Below are positions 1 to 5,472 of a stretch of DNA of 5,472 bases, piece after piece (position 1 is the first letter of the stretch; each line of letters begins with the position of its first letter). The position numbers and the translations under genes are program-made. Location of the stretch: the NCBI GenBank assembly GCA_002308195.1, contig DBVU01000026.1, positions 1 through 5,472 of the forward strand, read 5' to 3'. Source of the stretch: Bacteroidales bacterium UBA1256. GTDB lineage: Bacteria; Bacteroidota; Bacteroidia; Bacteroidales; Paludibacteraceae. The notes beneath the pieces are model-generated. The model made no database searches. It was not told the origin of the DNA and saw only the letters and a program-made list of their open reading frames with translations.

Positions 1-797
1 AAGATTTCCTTGAAATAGCTGGTCAATTCCTCGCGTTCCATATCGAAGGTGCCAAAGCCCTTGATGCCCGGAGTGTCTATAATCCATCCGCCTGCATCCA
101 AACTATACATCTCCGAGAAAGTGGTGGTATGCATACCTTTGTCGTGTGCATCGGAAATCTTGCCTGTGCGAGTTACTTCCTTTCCGAAGAGCGCATTGAG
201 CAATGTGCTCTTGCCTACGCCCGAATTGCCGGACAACAGTGTAGTCTTGCCGAGCAGCATTGCGTTGAGCGCTTCGCGCTGCTCTATATCTTCGCGAAAA
301 GCCACGGCGCTGATAGCCAGCGTAGGATAGCCGAGCGATTCGTAGAGCGCACGCAGTTCGTTGACACGTGCCAACTCGTCCGGAGTGAAAAGGTCTATCT
401 TGTTGAAGATAAGTATAGCCGGCACGCGATAGGCTTCGCATGTCGCCAAGAAGCGATCAATAAAAGTAGTGCTGGTCTCGGGATGGTTGACCGTCACTAT
501 CAGCGCCACCTGATCCAGATTGGCCGCCAGGATATGGCTCTCTTTGCTGAGATTGGTAGAGCGGCGAATGATATAATTGCGGCGTTCCTCTATCTCCGTA
601 ATCCACCGGAGAGGCTCCGGACCCGTTTGACTCTTCACATCCTCTTTCACCTCGACCCAATCCCCTACTGCTACAGGATTGGTACTACGAATACCACGGA
701 TGCGGAAATTGCCCTTGATATGACATTCCACATCCAAGCCATCGTCCAAACGGACGATGTAACTACTACCCGTTGATTTGATGACCAATCCGCGCAT
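1..797 (-). CDS. rsgA: Ribosome small-subunit-dependent GTPase A, 3' end beyond left edge
   Basis: RsgA (YjeQ/EngC) is a cytoplasmic GTPase that acts late in 30S subunit maturation. I translated 265 residues from the ATG at 797-795 with no stop before the left edge. The circularly permuted GTPase order that defines the family is visible: the G4 motif NKID (about 132-135) and a G5-like ISA (162-164) come before the P-loop GNSGVGKST (190-198), the G2 region HTTT (223-226) and the G3 motif DTPG (241-244). Residues 1 to about 75 fit the N-terminal OB-fold. Family members run to about 310 residues, so roughly 45 residues holding the C-terminal Cys/His zinc-binding region lie outside the window. 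The start is 2 bp after the frr stop (TAA-CG-ATG) with no clear ribosome binding site, which suggests translational coupling to frr. The identification is firm; only the end is missing. Confidence 0.96.
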   Translation of the reverse strand, partial: MRGLVIKSTGSSYIVRLDDGLDVECHIKGNFRIRGIRSTNPVAVGDWVEVKEDVKSQTGPEPLRWITEIEERRNYIIRRSTNLSKESHILAANLDQVALIVTVNHPETSTTFIDRFLATCEAYRVPAILIFNKIDLFTPDELARVNELRALYESLGYPTLAISAVAFREDIEQREALNAMLLGKTTLLSGNSGVGKSTLLNALFGKEVTRTGKISDAHDKGMHTTTFSEMYSLDAGGWIIDTPGIKGFGTFDMEREELTSYFKEI

Positions 798-799
798 CG

Positions 800-1363
800 T
801 TAGACGGTCATGATCTCTTTCTCTTTTGCAGCGTAGAGTGCATCGACCTTAGCAACATATTTGTCGTGCACCTTCTGGATATCTTCTTCCGCATCTTTCT
901 CGATATCTTCGCTCAGGCCGTTCTTGACGAGTTTTTTGAACTCCTCGATAGCATCACGGCGTGCGTTGCGAATCGACATCTTGGCATTCTCTGCCTCGCC
1001 CTTGCACTGCTTGCACAGGTCGCGACGACGCTCCTCGGTCAACGGAGGAAGAACCAGACGGATGGTCTCGCCATTGTTAGACGGCGTGAGTCCGATATTG
1101 GAATTGATGATGGCGCGTTCGATATCGCCAATCAACTTCTTCTCCCACGGGGTGATAGTGATAGTACGCGGGTCAGGCGTAGTGACTGTCGCACAGTTCG
1201 CCAAAGGCGAGAGGGTTCCGTAGTAATCAATCTTAATCGGGTCCAACAGTCGAGGATTGGCCTTTCCTGCACGGATGTGTTGCAGCACGTCATCCAAGTG
1301 GGTAACGGCATTTTGCATCTGCTCTTCTGCTGCAGATTGGTACAATTCTAATTCGTCTTCCAT
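800..1363 (-). CDS. frr: Ribosome recycling factor
   Basis: RRF works with EF-G to split the post-termination 70S complex so that subunits can be reused. The 187-residue product is the usual family length. The long helices of domain I are visible at the N-terminus (1-30) and from about 108 to 185. Domain II lies between, with the family stretches [14 protein letters not shown] (30-43), YYGTLSPL (47-54) and TPWEKK (71-76). The essential arginine of the family fits R132 within IRNARRDA (131-138). The start lies 4 bp after the pyrH stop, and pyrH-frr is one of the most conserved gene pairs in bacteria. The upstream bases hold no Shine-Dalgarno sequence. Nothing is truncated or unusual. Confidence 0.98.
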   Translation of the reverse strand: MEDELELYQSAAEEQMQNAVTHLDDVLQHIRAGKANPRLLDPIKIDYYGTLSPLANCATVTTPDPRTITITPWEKKLIGDIERAIINSNIGLTPSNNGETIRLVLPPLTEERRRDLCKQCKGEAENAKMSIRNARRDAIEEFKKLVKNGLSEDIEKDAEEDIQKVHDKYVAKVDALYAAKEKEIMTV

Positions 1364-1367
1364 AATA

Positions 1368-2072
1368 TCAGGGTTTTACAAGTGTTCCTATTTTTTCTCC
1401 GTTAATTACTTTCTCGAGGTTGCCTTTCTTGTCCATATTGAATACGTAGATAGGCAGTCCGTTCTCTTTGCACATGACAGTGGCCGTGAGGTCCATCACT
1501 TTTAGTCCGCGGCGAATAATCTCGTCGTAGGTGATTTCGTCGAACTTGGTGGCCTTGGGGTCTTTCTCCGGGTCTGCGGTATAGATGCCGTCCACGCGTG
1601 TGCCTTTGAACATGACATCAGCCTTAATCTCCAGTGCGCGAAGCGACGAACCGGTATCGGTGGTGAAATAGGGGCAACCTGTTCCGCCGGCCAAAATAAC
1701 CACCGTACCTTTGTCCAGTAGTCGTTTGGCTTTTTCTGCGCTATAGAAATCAGCCACAGGCTCCATGCGGATACTGGTCAGCACGCGCGTCGGTTGGTCG
1801 ATAGCCTGAAGGGCCGACTGCAATGCTAGAGCATTAATAACCGTTGCCAACATACCCATCTGGTCGCCTTTGACGCGGTCGAAGCCACGCTGCGCACCGC
1901 TCAGTCCGCGGAAGATATTTCCTCCGCCAATGACGATACCTATTTGCACGCCACGCTGCGCGATAGATTTGATTTGCTCGGCATATTCCGCCAAGCGATT
2001 CTCATCGATACCGTATCCCTGTTTGCCTTGCAGGCTTTCACCGGACAGTTTGAGTAATATACGTTTATACAT
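1368..2072 (-). CDS. pyrH: Uridylate (UMP) kinase
   Basis: UMP kinase of the amino-acid-kinase fold phosphorylates UMP to UDP, feeding UTP and CTP synthesis. The 234-residue protein is of normal length. Visible motifs are KLSGESL with K8 near the N-terminus, the glycine-rich GGGNIFRG (49-56), GDQMGMLAT (69-77), the segment from AGGTG (128-132) to TTDT (137-140), and [13 protein letters not shown] (156-168), which form the UMP- and ATP-binding parts of the fold. In the GTGNPFFTTDT-type motif the usual Asn position is Cys133; from memory, relatives in this phylum also vary here. The gene lies 17 bp after the gamma-carbonic-anhydrase-like gene and 4 bp before frr, and ends in TGA, whereas the other six stops in the window are TAA. 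Hexameric, allosterically regulated enzyme activity is known for the family, not shown here. Confidence 0.98.
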   Translation of the reverse strand: MYKRILLKLSGESLQGKQGYGIDENRLAEYAEQIKSIAQRGVQIGIVIGGGNIFRGLSGAQRGFDRVKGDQMGMLATVINALALQSALQAIDQPTRVLTSIRMEPVADFYSAEKAKRLLDKGTVVILAGGTGCPYFTTDTGSSLRALEIKADVMFKGTRVDGIYTADPEKDPKATKFDEITYDEIIRRGLKVMDLTATVMCKENGLPIYVFNMDKKGNLEKVINGEKIGTLVKP

Positions 2073-2090
2073 AGTTTTCAGATTTGAGTG

Positions 2091-2618
2091 TTATTGCTTA
2101 TACCAACCGGCATACATAGCGTAGTTGTTGGCAATCTTCTTATTGATTTCTTCGGTCTGTGCGGGGTCAGCCTTCTTGATGAACTTAGCCGGCACACCGC
2201 CCCATATCTCGTACGGTCCGATCTGCGTTCCTTTGAGCACCAGGGCATTGGCCGCCACGATGGCTCCTTCGCCCACATGGGCCCCATCGAGCAATGTAGC
2301 GCCCATACCTATCAGCGCATAATCGTCCACATCGGCTCCGTGAATGGTGACATTGTGTCCTACGGACACATAATCGCCCAGTCGGATAGTGGATTTTTGA
2401 TATAGAGTATGTAGTACGGCGCCATCTTGGATATTGCAATGACGTCCGACAACGATGGTATTGACATCGCCGCGCAGCACGGAATTGAACCAGAGGCTAG
2501 AACCCTCACCCACCGTCACATCGCCCACGACAGTGGCATTTTCTGCCATAAACACATCGTCGGCAATGTGCGGAGTGAGTATCTCACCGTTACGATTGAT
2601 TGTTTTTACCAAAGCCAT
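2091..2618 (-). CDS. Gamma carbonic anhydrase-like left-handed beta-helix protein
   Basis: The 175-residue product shows the hexapeptide periodicity of a left-handed beta-helix from about 25 to 147 (for example ATVVGDVTVGEG, then GAHVGEGAIVAANALVLKG). It ends in the IWGGVPAKFIKK segment and a C-terminal helix typical of the YrdA/CaiE/Cam-like family. The three histidines expected to bind the catalytic metal at trimer interfaces are H70, H88 and H93. R49 and D51 (in NSVLRGD) and Q64 (in NIQDG) match the other conserved active-site residues. The Glu-bearing loop of the archaeal prototype Cam is absent, as in the short CamH-type subgroup, many members of which have weak or unproven carbonic anhydrase activity. 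Hydration of CO2 is therefore plausible but inferred. The gene sits between tpiA (36 bp upstream) and pyrH (17 bp downstream), and neither neighbour explains its role. Confidence 0.93.
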   Translation of the reverse strand: MALVKTINRNGEILTPHIADDVFMAENATVVGDVTVGEGSSLWFNSVLRGDVNTIVVGRHCNIQDGAVLHTLYQKSTIRLGDYVSVGHNVTIHGADVDDYALIGMGATLLDGAHVGEGAIVAANALVLKGTQIGPYEIWGGVPAKFIKKADPAQTEEINKKIANNYAMYAGWYKQ

Positions 2619-2621
2619 AAA

Positions 2622-2657
2622 TCATTTACGATTTGGTCATTTACAATGTAGCATTTA
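2622..2657. repeat. Short degenerate tandem repeat, about 15 bp unit
   Basis: In the gap between tpiA and the carbonic-anhydrase-like gene, the plus strand carries TCATTTACGATTTGG (2622-2636) directly followed by TCATTTACAATGTAG (2637-2651). These match at 12 of 15 positions. A third partial copy, CATTTA (2652-2657), overlaps the reverse complement of the tpiA stop codon. The array can also be read as about five degenerate heptamers of the form ATTTNNN. From memory, AT-rich heptamer-like repeats are frequent in Bacteroidales intergenic spacers; function is unknown. It may have arisen by replication slippage. Confidence 0.5.
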
Positions 2658-3404
2658 ACGAGCAGCGATGATTGCCAGGAATTTCTCAGCAACCAGTGCA
2701 GCACCGCCAATCAAGCCGCCGTCCACGTCAGGATTAGCAAACAACTCGGCTGCGTTCTTCTCGTTGCAGCTACCTCCGTAGAGGATAGTGGTGTCGTCAG
2801 CAATCTGCGCATTGTAGTTCTTCGCAACCAACGAACGCAGATAAGCGTGCATCTCTTGTGCCTGAGCAGGCGTAGCGGTCAGACCTGTTCCGATAGCCCA
2901 AACGGGTTCGTAAGCCAGAGTGATATTTTTCCACTCGTCAGCGGTCAGGTTGAAGACCGAACCCTCGAGTTGTGTTTTTACTACCTCGTTCTGTTTGCCT
3001 GCCTCGCGCTCCTCTTTTACCTCACCTATACAGAAGATGACTTTCAGGCCGTTAGCCAAAGCCAGACGTACTTTCTCTGCCAACATCTCGTAGCTCTCAG
3101 CATAATACTGACGACGCTCGGAGTGACCCAAGATAACATATTCAGCACCTGTGGACTTTACCATTTCTGCACTTACCTCACCGGTATAAGCACCCTTCTC
3201 GTGGTCGGCGCAATTCTCAGCGGCCACCTTGATAGGCGAACCCTTGAGCAGTTCGGCTACAGTAGCCAGATGGATAAACGGCGTGCCGATAACGACAGCA
3301 CATTTAGGGTTCTTTACAGCTTCTTTCAATTCGGTAGCCAAGGCTACACCTTCCTGCAGGTTTTTGTTCATTTTCCAGTTGCCTGCAACCATTTTTGTTC
3401 TCAT
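2655..3404 (-). CDS. tpiA: Triosephosphate isomerase
   Basis: TIM interconverts dihydroxyacetone phosphate and glyceraldehyde 3-phosphate in glycolysis and gluconeogenesis. With the ATG at 3404-3402 the protein has 249 residues, the normal length. It begins [14 protein letters not shown], so the substrate-binding N9 and K11 fall where the family has them. The catalytic histidine is H94 in GHSERR (93-98), the catalytic glutamate is E166 in [11 protein letters not shown] (164-174), which includes the mobile loop 6, and the phosphate-binding segments are YGGS (209-212) and GGLIGGA (229-235). An in-frame ATG at 3500 would add 32 residues lying mostly within the preceding gene and unlike any TIM, so I rejected it. 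The chosen start is 16 bp after the stop of the membrane-protein gene, behind an A-rich leader with no Shine-Dalgarno sequence. Confidence 0.98.
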   Translation of the reverse strand: MRTKMVAGNWKMNKNLQEGVALATELKEAVKNPKCAVVIGTPFIHLATVAELLKGSPIKVAAENCADHEKGAYTGEVSAEMVKSTGAEYVILGHSERRQYYAESYEMLAEKVRLALANGLKVIFCIGEVKEEREAGKQNEVVKTQLEGSVFNLTADEWKNITLAYEPVWAIGTGLTATPAQAQEMHAYLRSLVAKNYNAQIADDTTILYGGSCNEKNAAELFANPDVDGGLIGGAALVAEKFLAIIAAR

Positions 3405-3420
3405 AATCGTATTTTGTTTT

Positions 3421-4563
3421 TTATTGTAGTTGTCTGAAATTCTTCTTGTCGAGGACGTAGCCTTCTTGCACCACAAAGAGGCCAGGATTAGCTCTGACAA
3501 TCGTTTTGAGTGTCACAGGATCGATAGTGCAGAAGAGCGTTTCAGCGCGTTCCTGGTCGATACCCAGTTCCTCTGCAAAAGCGTATATCTCATCTTCGCC
3601 CGAACCGGTCAGCACGTAGATATCCGGACGGTCAATCATCTGCAGCAGTTTGGATGCCTGACGGCGGTCGGTCTTGCTCAGATCATACATCGTAACGAGC
3701 GTCACGGGAGTCTCTGATTCCAATATATCGTAGGTGATGTCCTCATACTCCATCGTCAGTATTTCGAAATCGTGGACAGGCGCTTCGTAGCCTTTCTTAA
3801 CGAGCACCGAACGCTGATCGACAAACATCCATGTAGAGTCGCCCTTCGGATAATTCTCTAGCGTAAACTCTTGCTCTACTCCATCCTTAGCATAGATAAA
3901 GGTGACAGCATATTGGTCCGGTTCTGCACCCTCAGGTACCTCCATCAGTTCGAGGATATTATTACCAATCTTGTACGGGCGGAAATCGATAGGCGGCAAA
4001 TGAGTATAACTGTACGCCATGATTCCGCCTGCCAGACCCAGTCCCAAGAGGGCGATGACCAGTTCCGCCCACCAACTAAAGAGCGGACGAATAAAGCGCT
4101 TGGTGCACAACAGAATTAGCACCAAGGCCGACAGGATCAGATTCTTGTAGAAAGTCTGCCAATTGGTCAGCACGATGGCATCGCCAAAACAGCCGCAGTC
4201 GGTCACCGGATTGGTTCGCGCGATCCATAGCGTGAGCGGCGTCATGACTAGATAGAACACCAACGAAAGCCAAGCGGTCCAATTGGTTCGGACATTGAGC
4301 AGCATACAAAATCCTAACACAAACTCCACGCTAATCAGGCACACGGCGGCTACGCCTGCCAAAGGAAGCCAATCGGTGAAAATACCGCCAAAGGCCTTCA
4401 GATAATCCTCAATCTTATAGACCGTGCCAAGCGGATCAACCGCCTTGACGAAGCCCGAGAAGAGGAAGGTAAGGGCCAAGAGCGTACGAGCCACCGAACC
4501 GGTAGCATGGAGCGCAGTGGAGACTGCCTTGCCCGAATGGGCGCGTTTAGTTTTGGTTGGCAT
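3421..4563 (-). CDS. BT_3928-family membrane protein: MauE/DoxX-like domain plus thioredoxin-like tail
   Basis: The 380-residue product has five hydrophobic segments (about 24-42, 66-90, 96-115, 138-154 and 166-184), then a soluble region of about 195 residues. The Arg/Lys-rich N-terminus and the KRFIRP loop (155-160) fit a cytoplasmic N-terminus, which places the loop with DCGCFGD (122-128) and the whole C-terminal part in the periplasm. The helix bundle and CGCFG motif resemble MauE/DoxX-type redox-associated membrane proteins. The tail, from about 285 to the stretch [19 protein letters not shown] (343-361), looks like a thioredoxin fold but has no CxxC; C345 is its only cysteine. The family is regularly found beside tpiA in Bacteroides-type genomes, as I remember it. 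The start overlaps the DUF1599 gene by 17 bp. The first ~20 residues are polar, and a GTG at Val24 is an alternative start, less likely. Biochemical function is unknown; periplasmic thiol or quinone chemistry is an inference. Confidence 0.85.
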   Translation of the reverse strand: MPTKTKRAHSGKAVSTALHATGSVARTLLALTFLFSGFVKAVDPLGTVYKIEDYLKAFGGIFTDWLPLAGVAAVCLISVEFVLGFCMLLNVRTNWTAWLSLVFYLVMTPLTLWIARTNPVTDCGCFGDAIVLTNWQTFYKNLILSALVLILLCTKRFIRPLFSWWAELVIALLGLGLAGGIMAYSYTHLPPIDFRPYKIGNNILELMEVPEGAEPDQYAVTFIYAKDGVEQEFTLENYPKGDSTWMFVDQRSVLVKKGYEAPVHDFEILTMEYEDITYDILESETPVTLVTMYDLSKTDRRQASKLLQMIDRPDIYVLTGSGEDEIYAFAEELGIDQERAETLFCTIDPVTLKTIVRANPGLFVVQEGYVLDKKNFRQLQ

Positions 4564-5089
4564 AATGAATCAAATCGAATATTGCGTAATTGATAATGTC
4601 AAAATAGTTGCCCTCTACTCCTTCGGAGGCGATAGTCTTGCCATCGTTGTCGATGATTGTCTTGATGCGAATGATCTTAGCCAGAATCATGTCAACGATG
4701 CCCTCTTTACTCATCTCGCGCCATGCCTCGCCATAGTCATGATTCTTACGGACCATCAGTTCTTTAGCCTCAGCCAGTACCTCATCGTAAAGCGAAGTAG
4801 CCTCCTCGCGGCTCATGTCGATAGAATCGGCATAGCCGTTACGCGACTGGATGATAGCCGTAATGCCGTAGTTGATGATGGCACGTAGATTACCGGGTAT
4901 ATCATCGCCCACCAGGCTGACACCCGTTGTCTGCACCTGGCGGATATTGCAGGCCTTGATATAGAGTTGGTCGGTGATGCCGTACAGACGGAAAATGCGC
5001 CACGAAGGACCATAATCCTGCATCTTGTCGACAAATATCTGGCGGCATTTAGCCGTCACCTGGTCAAATTGTTTTACAGTATCGTGCAT
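4547..5089 (-). CDS. DUF1599 protein with two tandem domain copies
   Basis: The 180-residue, soluble, mostly helical-looking protein consists of two related halves, about 8-84 and 101-178. Each half has a Lys-x-x-Asp-Tyr-Gly-x-x-Trp motif (K22 DYG25-27 W30; K115 DYG118-120 W123), a Gly-Ile/Val-x-Asp step (37-40 and 130-133), a conserved lysine (K45, K138), a basic residue 24 after the Tyr (R50, K143), and a closing IINYxI (71-76 and 165-170). This matches DUF1599, which I recall is also called nucleotide modification associated domain 1 and occurs in phages; no enzymatic activity is assigned that I know of. Both ends overlap neighbours: 16 bp with hisS and 17 bp with the membrane-protein gene, so translation is probably coupled. 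The start is preceded by GGAAG, a plausible Shine-Dalgarno and the clearest in the window. The family call is firm; the function is unknown. Confidence 0.88.
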   Translation of the reverse strand: MHDTVKQFDQVTAKCRQIFVDKMQDYGPSWRIFRLYGITDQLYIKACNIRQVQTTGVSLVGDDIPGNLRAIINYGITAIIQSRNGYADSIDMSREEATSLYDEVLAEAKELMVRKNHDYGEAWREMSKEGIVDMILAKIIRIKTIIDNDGKTIASEGVEGNYFDIINYAIFDLIHYANQN

Positions 5090-5472
5090 AATTCTTCCAA
5101 TGTTACCAGTTTTTGTTCGCCCGAAGCCATATTCTTGAGCATCACTTTCTGTTGCGCCATCTCATCGCCACCCACTATGGCTACGAAAGGAATCTGCTTG
5201 GCATCTGCATAACCCATCTGCTTCTTCATCTTGGTGGGCTCAGGATAAACCTCAACGGCCACACCTTTCTCGCGTAGTGCTTTTGCCCAACTCAGTGCAT
5301 AACGCAGTTCGTCCGAACCAAACGTAGCGAAAAGGACGCGAGTGGTAGATTGCAGTTCTGTGGGGAACAGGTTGAGTTCGGTCAGCACATCGTAGATACG
5401 ATCGGCACCAAACGAAATACCTACACCCGACACATCTGGCATACCAAAGATGCCCGTCAGGTTGTCGTAGCG
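5074..5472 (-). CDS. hisS: Histidyl-tRNA synthetase, C-terminal part (5' end beyond right edge)
   Basis: Only the last 132 residues are in the window; the reading frame is open through the right edge. The fragment opens with [10 protein letters not shown] and the class II motif 3 region [10 protein letters not shown], with the motif arginine at fragment residue 25. This is the ATP-binding end of the HisRS catalytic core. After a short linker comes the alpha/beta anticodon-binding domain, from about RVLFATFG (fragment 45-52) through [21 protein letters not shown] (81-101) to the C-terminus LEELCTIL. The enzyme charges tRNA-His with histidine in the cytoplasm. The full-length protein is normally about 420-460 residues, so about 300 residues lie beyond the edge. 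The stop codon TAA (5076-5074) is inside the beginning of the DUF1599 gene, 16 bp overlapping in another frame. Confidence 0.97.
   Translation of the reverse strand, partial: RYDNLTGIFGMPDVSGVGISFGADRIYDVLTELNLFPTELQSTTRVLFATFGSDELRYALSWAKALREKGVAVEVYPEPTKMKKQMGYADAKQIPFVAIVGGDEMAQQKVMLKNMASGEQKLVTLEELCTIL
5095..5099 (-). promoter_or_regulatory. Possible Shine-Dalgarno for the DUF1599 gene
   Basis: On the minus strand the bases GGAAG lie 5 nt before the ATG at 5089-5087, inside the end of hisS. This is the only purine-rich, Shine-Dalgarno-like site I see at a sensible distance from a start in this window. The other six starts have AT-rich or unrelated leaders, as is usual in Bacteroidota. 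It supports the overlapping start chosen for this gene. Confidence 0.4.

Noticed and set aside
129..776. A 215-residue plus-strand open frame antisense to rsgA.
   Set aside because: The minus strand encodes a complete set of RsgA GTPase motifs here. The plus-strand product has no recognisable domain and is rich in Cys, Arg and His, as expected from a shadow frame.
866..1351. Plus-strand open frames antisense to frr.
   Set aside because: frr is full length with its conserved residues, and the antisense products resemble no family.
1672..1674. Cys133 of PyrH in place of the usual Asn in the GTGNPFFTTDT-type motif, as a possible loss of function.
   Set aside because: All other kinase motifs are intact, and from memory this position varies among Bacteroidales UMP kinases, so it is not evidence of an inactive enzyme.
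2619..2654. A possible Bacteroidota-type promoter (TAnnTTTG) in the tpiA/carbonic-anhydrase gap.
   Set aside because: On the minus strand the closest match, TACATTG, lacks the full TTTG element, and I see no matching -33 element; the evidence is too weak to list.
2847..3437. A 196-residue plus-strand open frame with hydrophobic stretches, suggesting a membrane protein.
   Set aside because: It lies wholly opposite tpiA, whose catalytic residues are all intact; the apparent hydrophobicity is the complement of the TIM coding frame.
3405..3500. A 32-residue N-terminal extension of tpiA from an upstream in-frame ATG.
   Set aside because: The extension overlaps the end of the preceding membrane-protein gene and has no counterpart in triosephosphate isomerases, which begin a few residues before the NWKMN motif.
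1..5472. Search for a defence, mobile-element, CRISPR or other undescribed multi-gene system.
   Set aside because: All of the coding space is used by core or lineage-conserved genes with gaps of 36 bp or less. I saw no transposase, integrase, nuclease, inverted terminal repeat, spacer array or tRNA.

Overview
The window is a densely packed, single-strand stretch of core housekeeping genes. All eight genes lie on the minus strand, so transcription runs from high to low coordinates. The protein sequences read as Bacteroidota, most likely order Bacteroidales. The support is the characteristic pair of a DUF1599 protein and a 'BT_3928-family' membrane protein next to tpiA, the close likeness of the HisS, RsgA, PyrH and TpiA fragments to Bacteroides/Prevotella-type proteins as I remember them, and the near absence of Shine-Dalgarno sequences before most starts. 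Base composition looks balanced by eye, less AT-rich than Bacteroides itself. I cannot name a genus.

In transcription order the layout is: the 3' part of hisS (histidyl-tRNA synthetase, cut by the right edge); a DUF1599 protein made of two tandem copies of one domain; a five-helix MauE/DoxX-like membrane protein with a periplasmic thioredoxin-like tail (BT_3928 family); tpiA (triosephosphate isomerase); a gamma-class carbonic anhydrase-like left-handed beta-helix protein; pyrH (UMP kinase); frr (ribosome recycling factor); and rsgA (ribosome small-subunit GTPase, cut by the left edge). The first two junctions overlap by 16 and 17 bp. The remaining gaps are 16, 36, 17, 4 and 2 bp. No gap could hold another gene or an obvious terminator, so the block may be one transcript whose promoter lies outside the window.

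Functionally the block mixes translation (hisS, frr, rsgA), nucleotide supply (pyrH), central carbon metabolism (tpiA), CO2/bicarbonate or metal-related chemistry (the gamma-CA-like protein) and two poorly understood proteins. pyrH-frr is a very common bacterial pair, and rsgA follows frr here with almost no gap. I found no mobile element, RNA gene, CRISPR array or defence-type system. The two genes worth a second look are the duplicated DUF1599 protein and the membrane/thioredoxin-like fusion. A small degenerate repeat sits in the largest intergenic gap.
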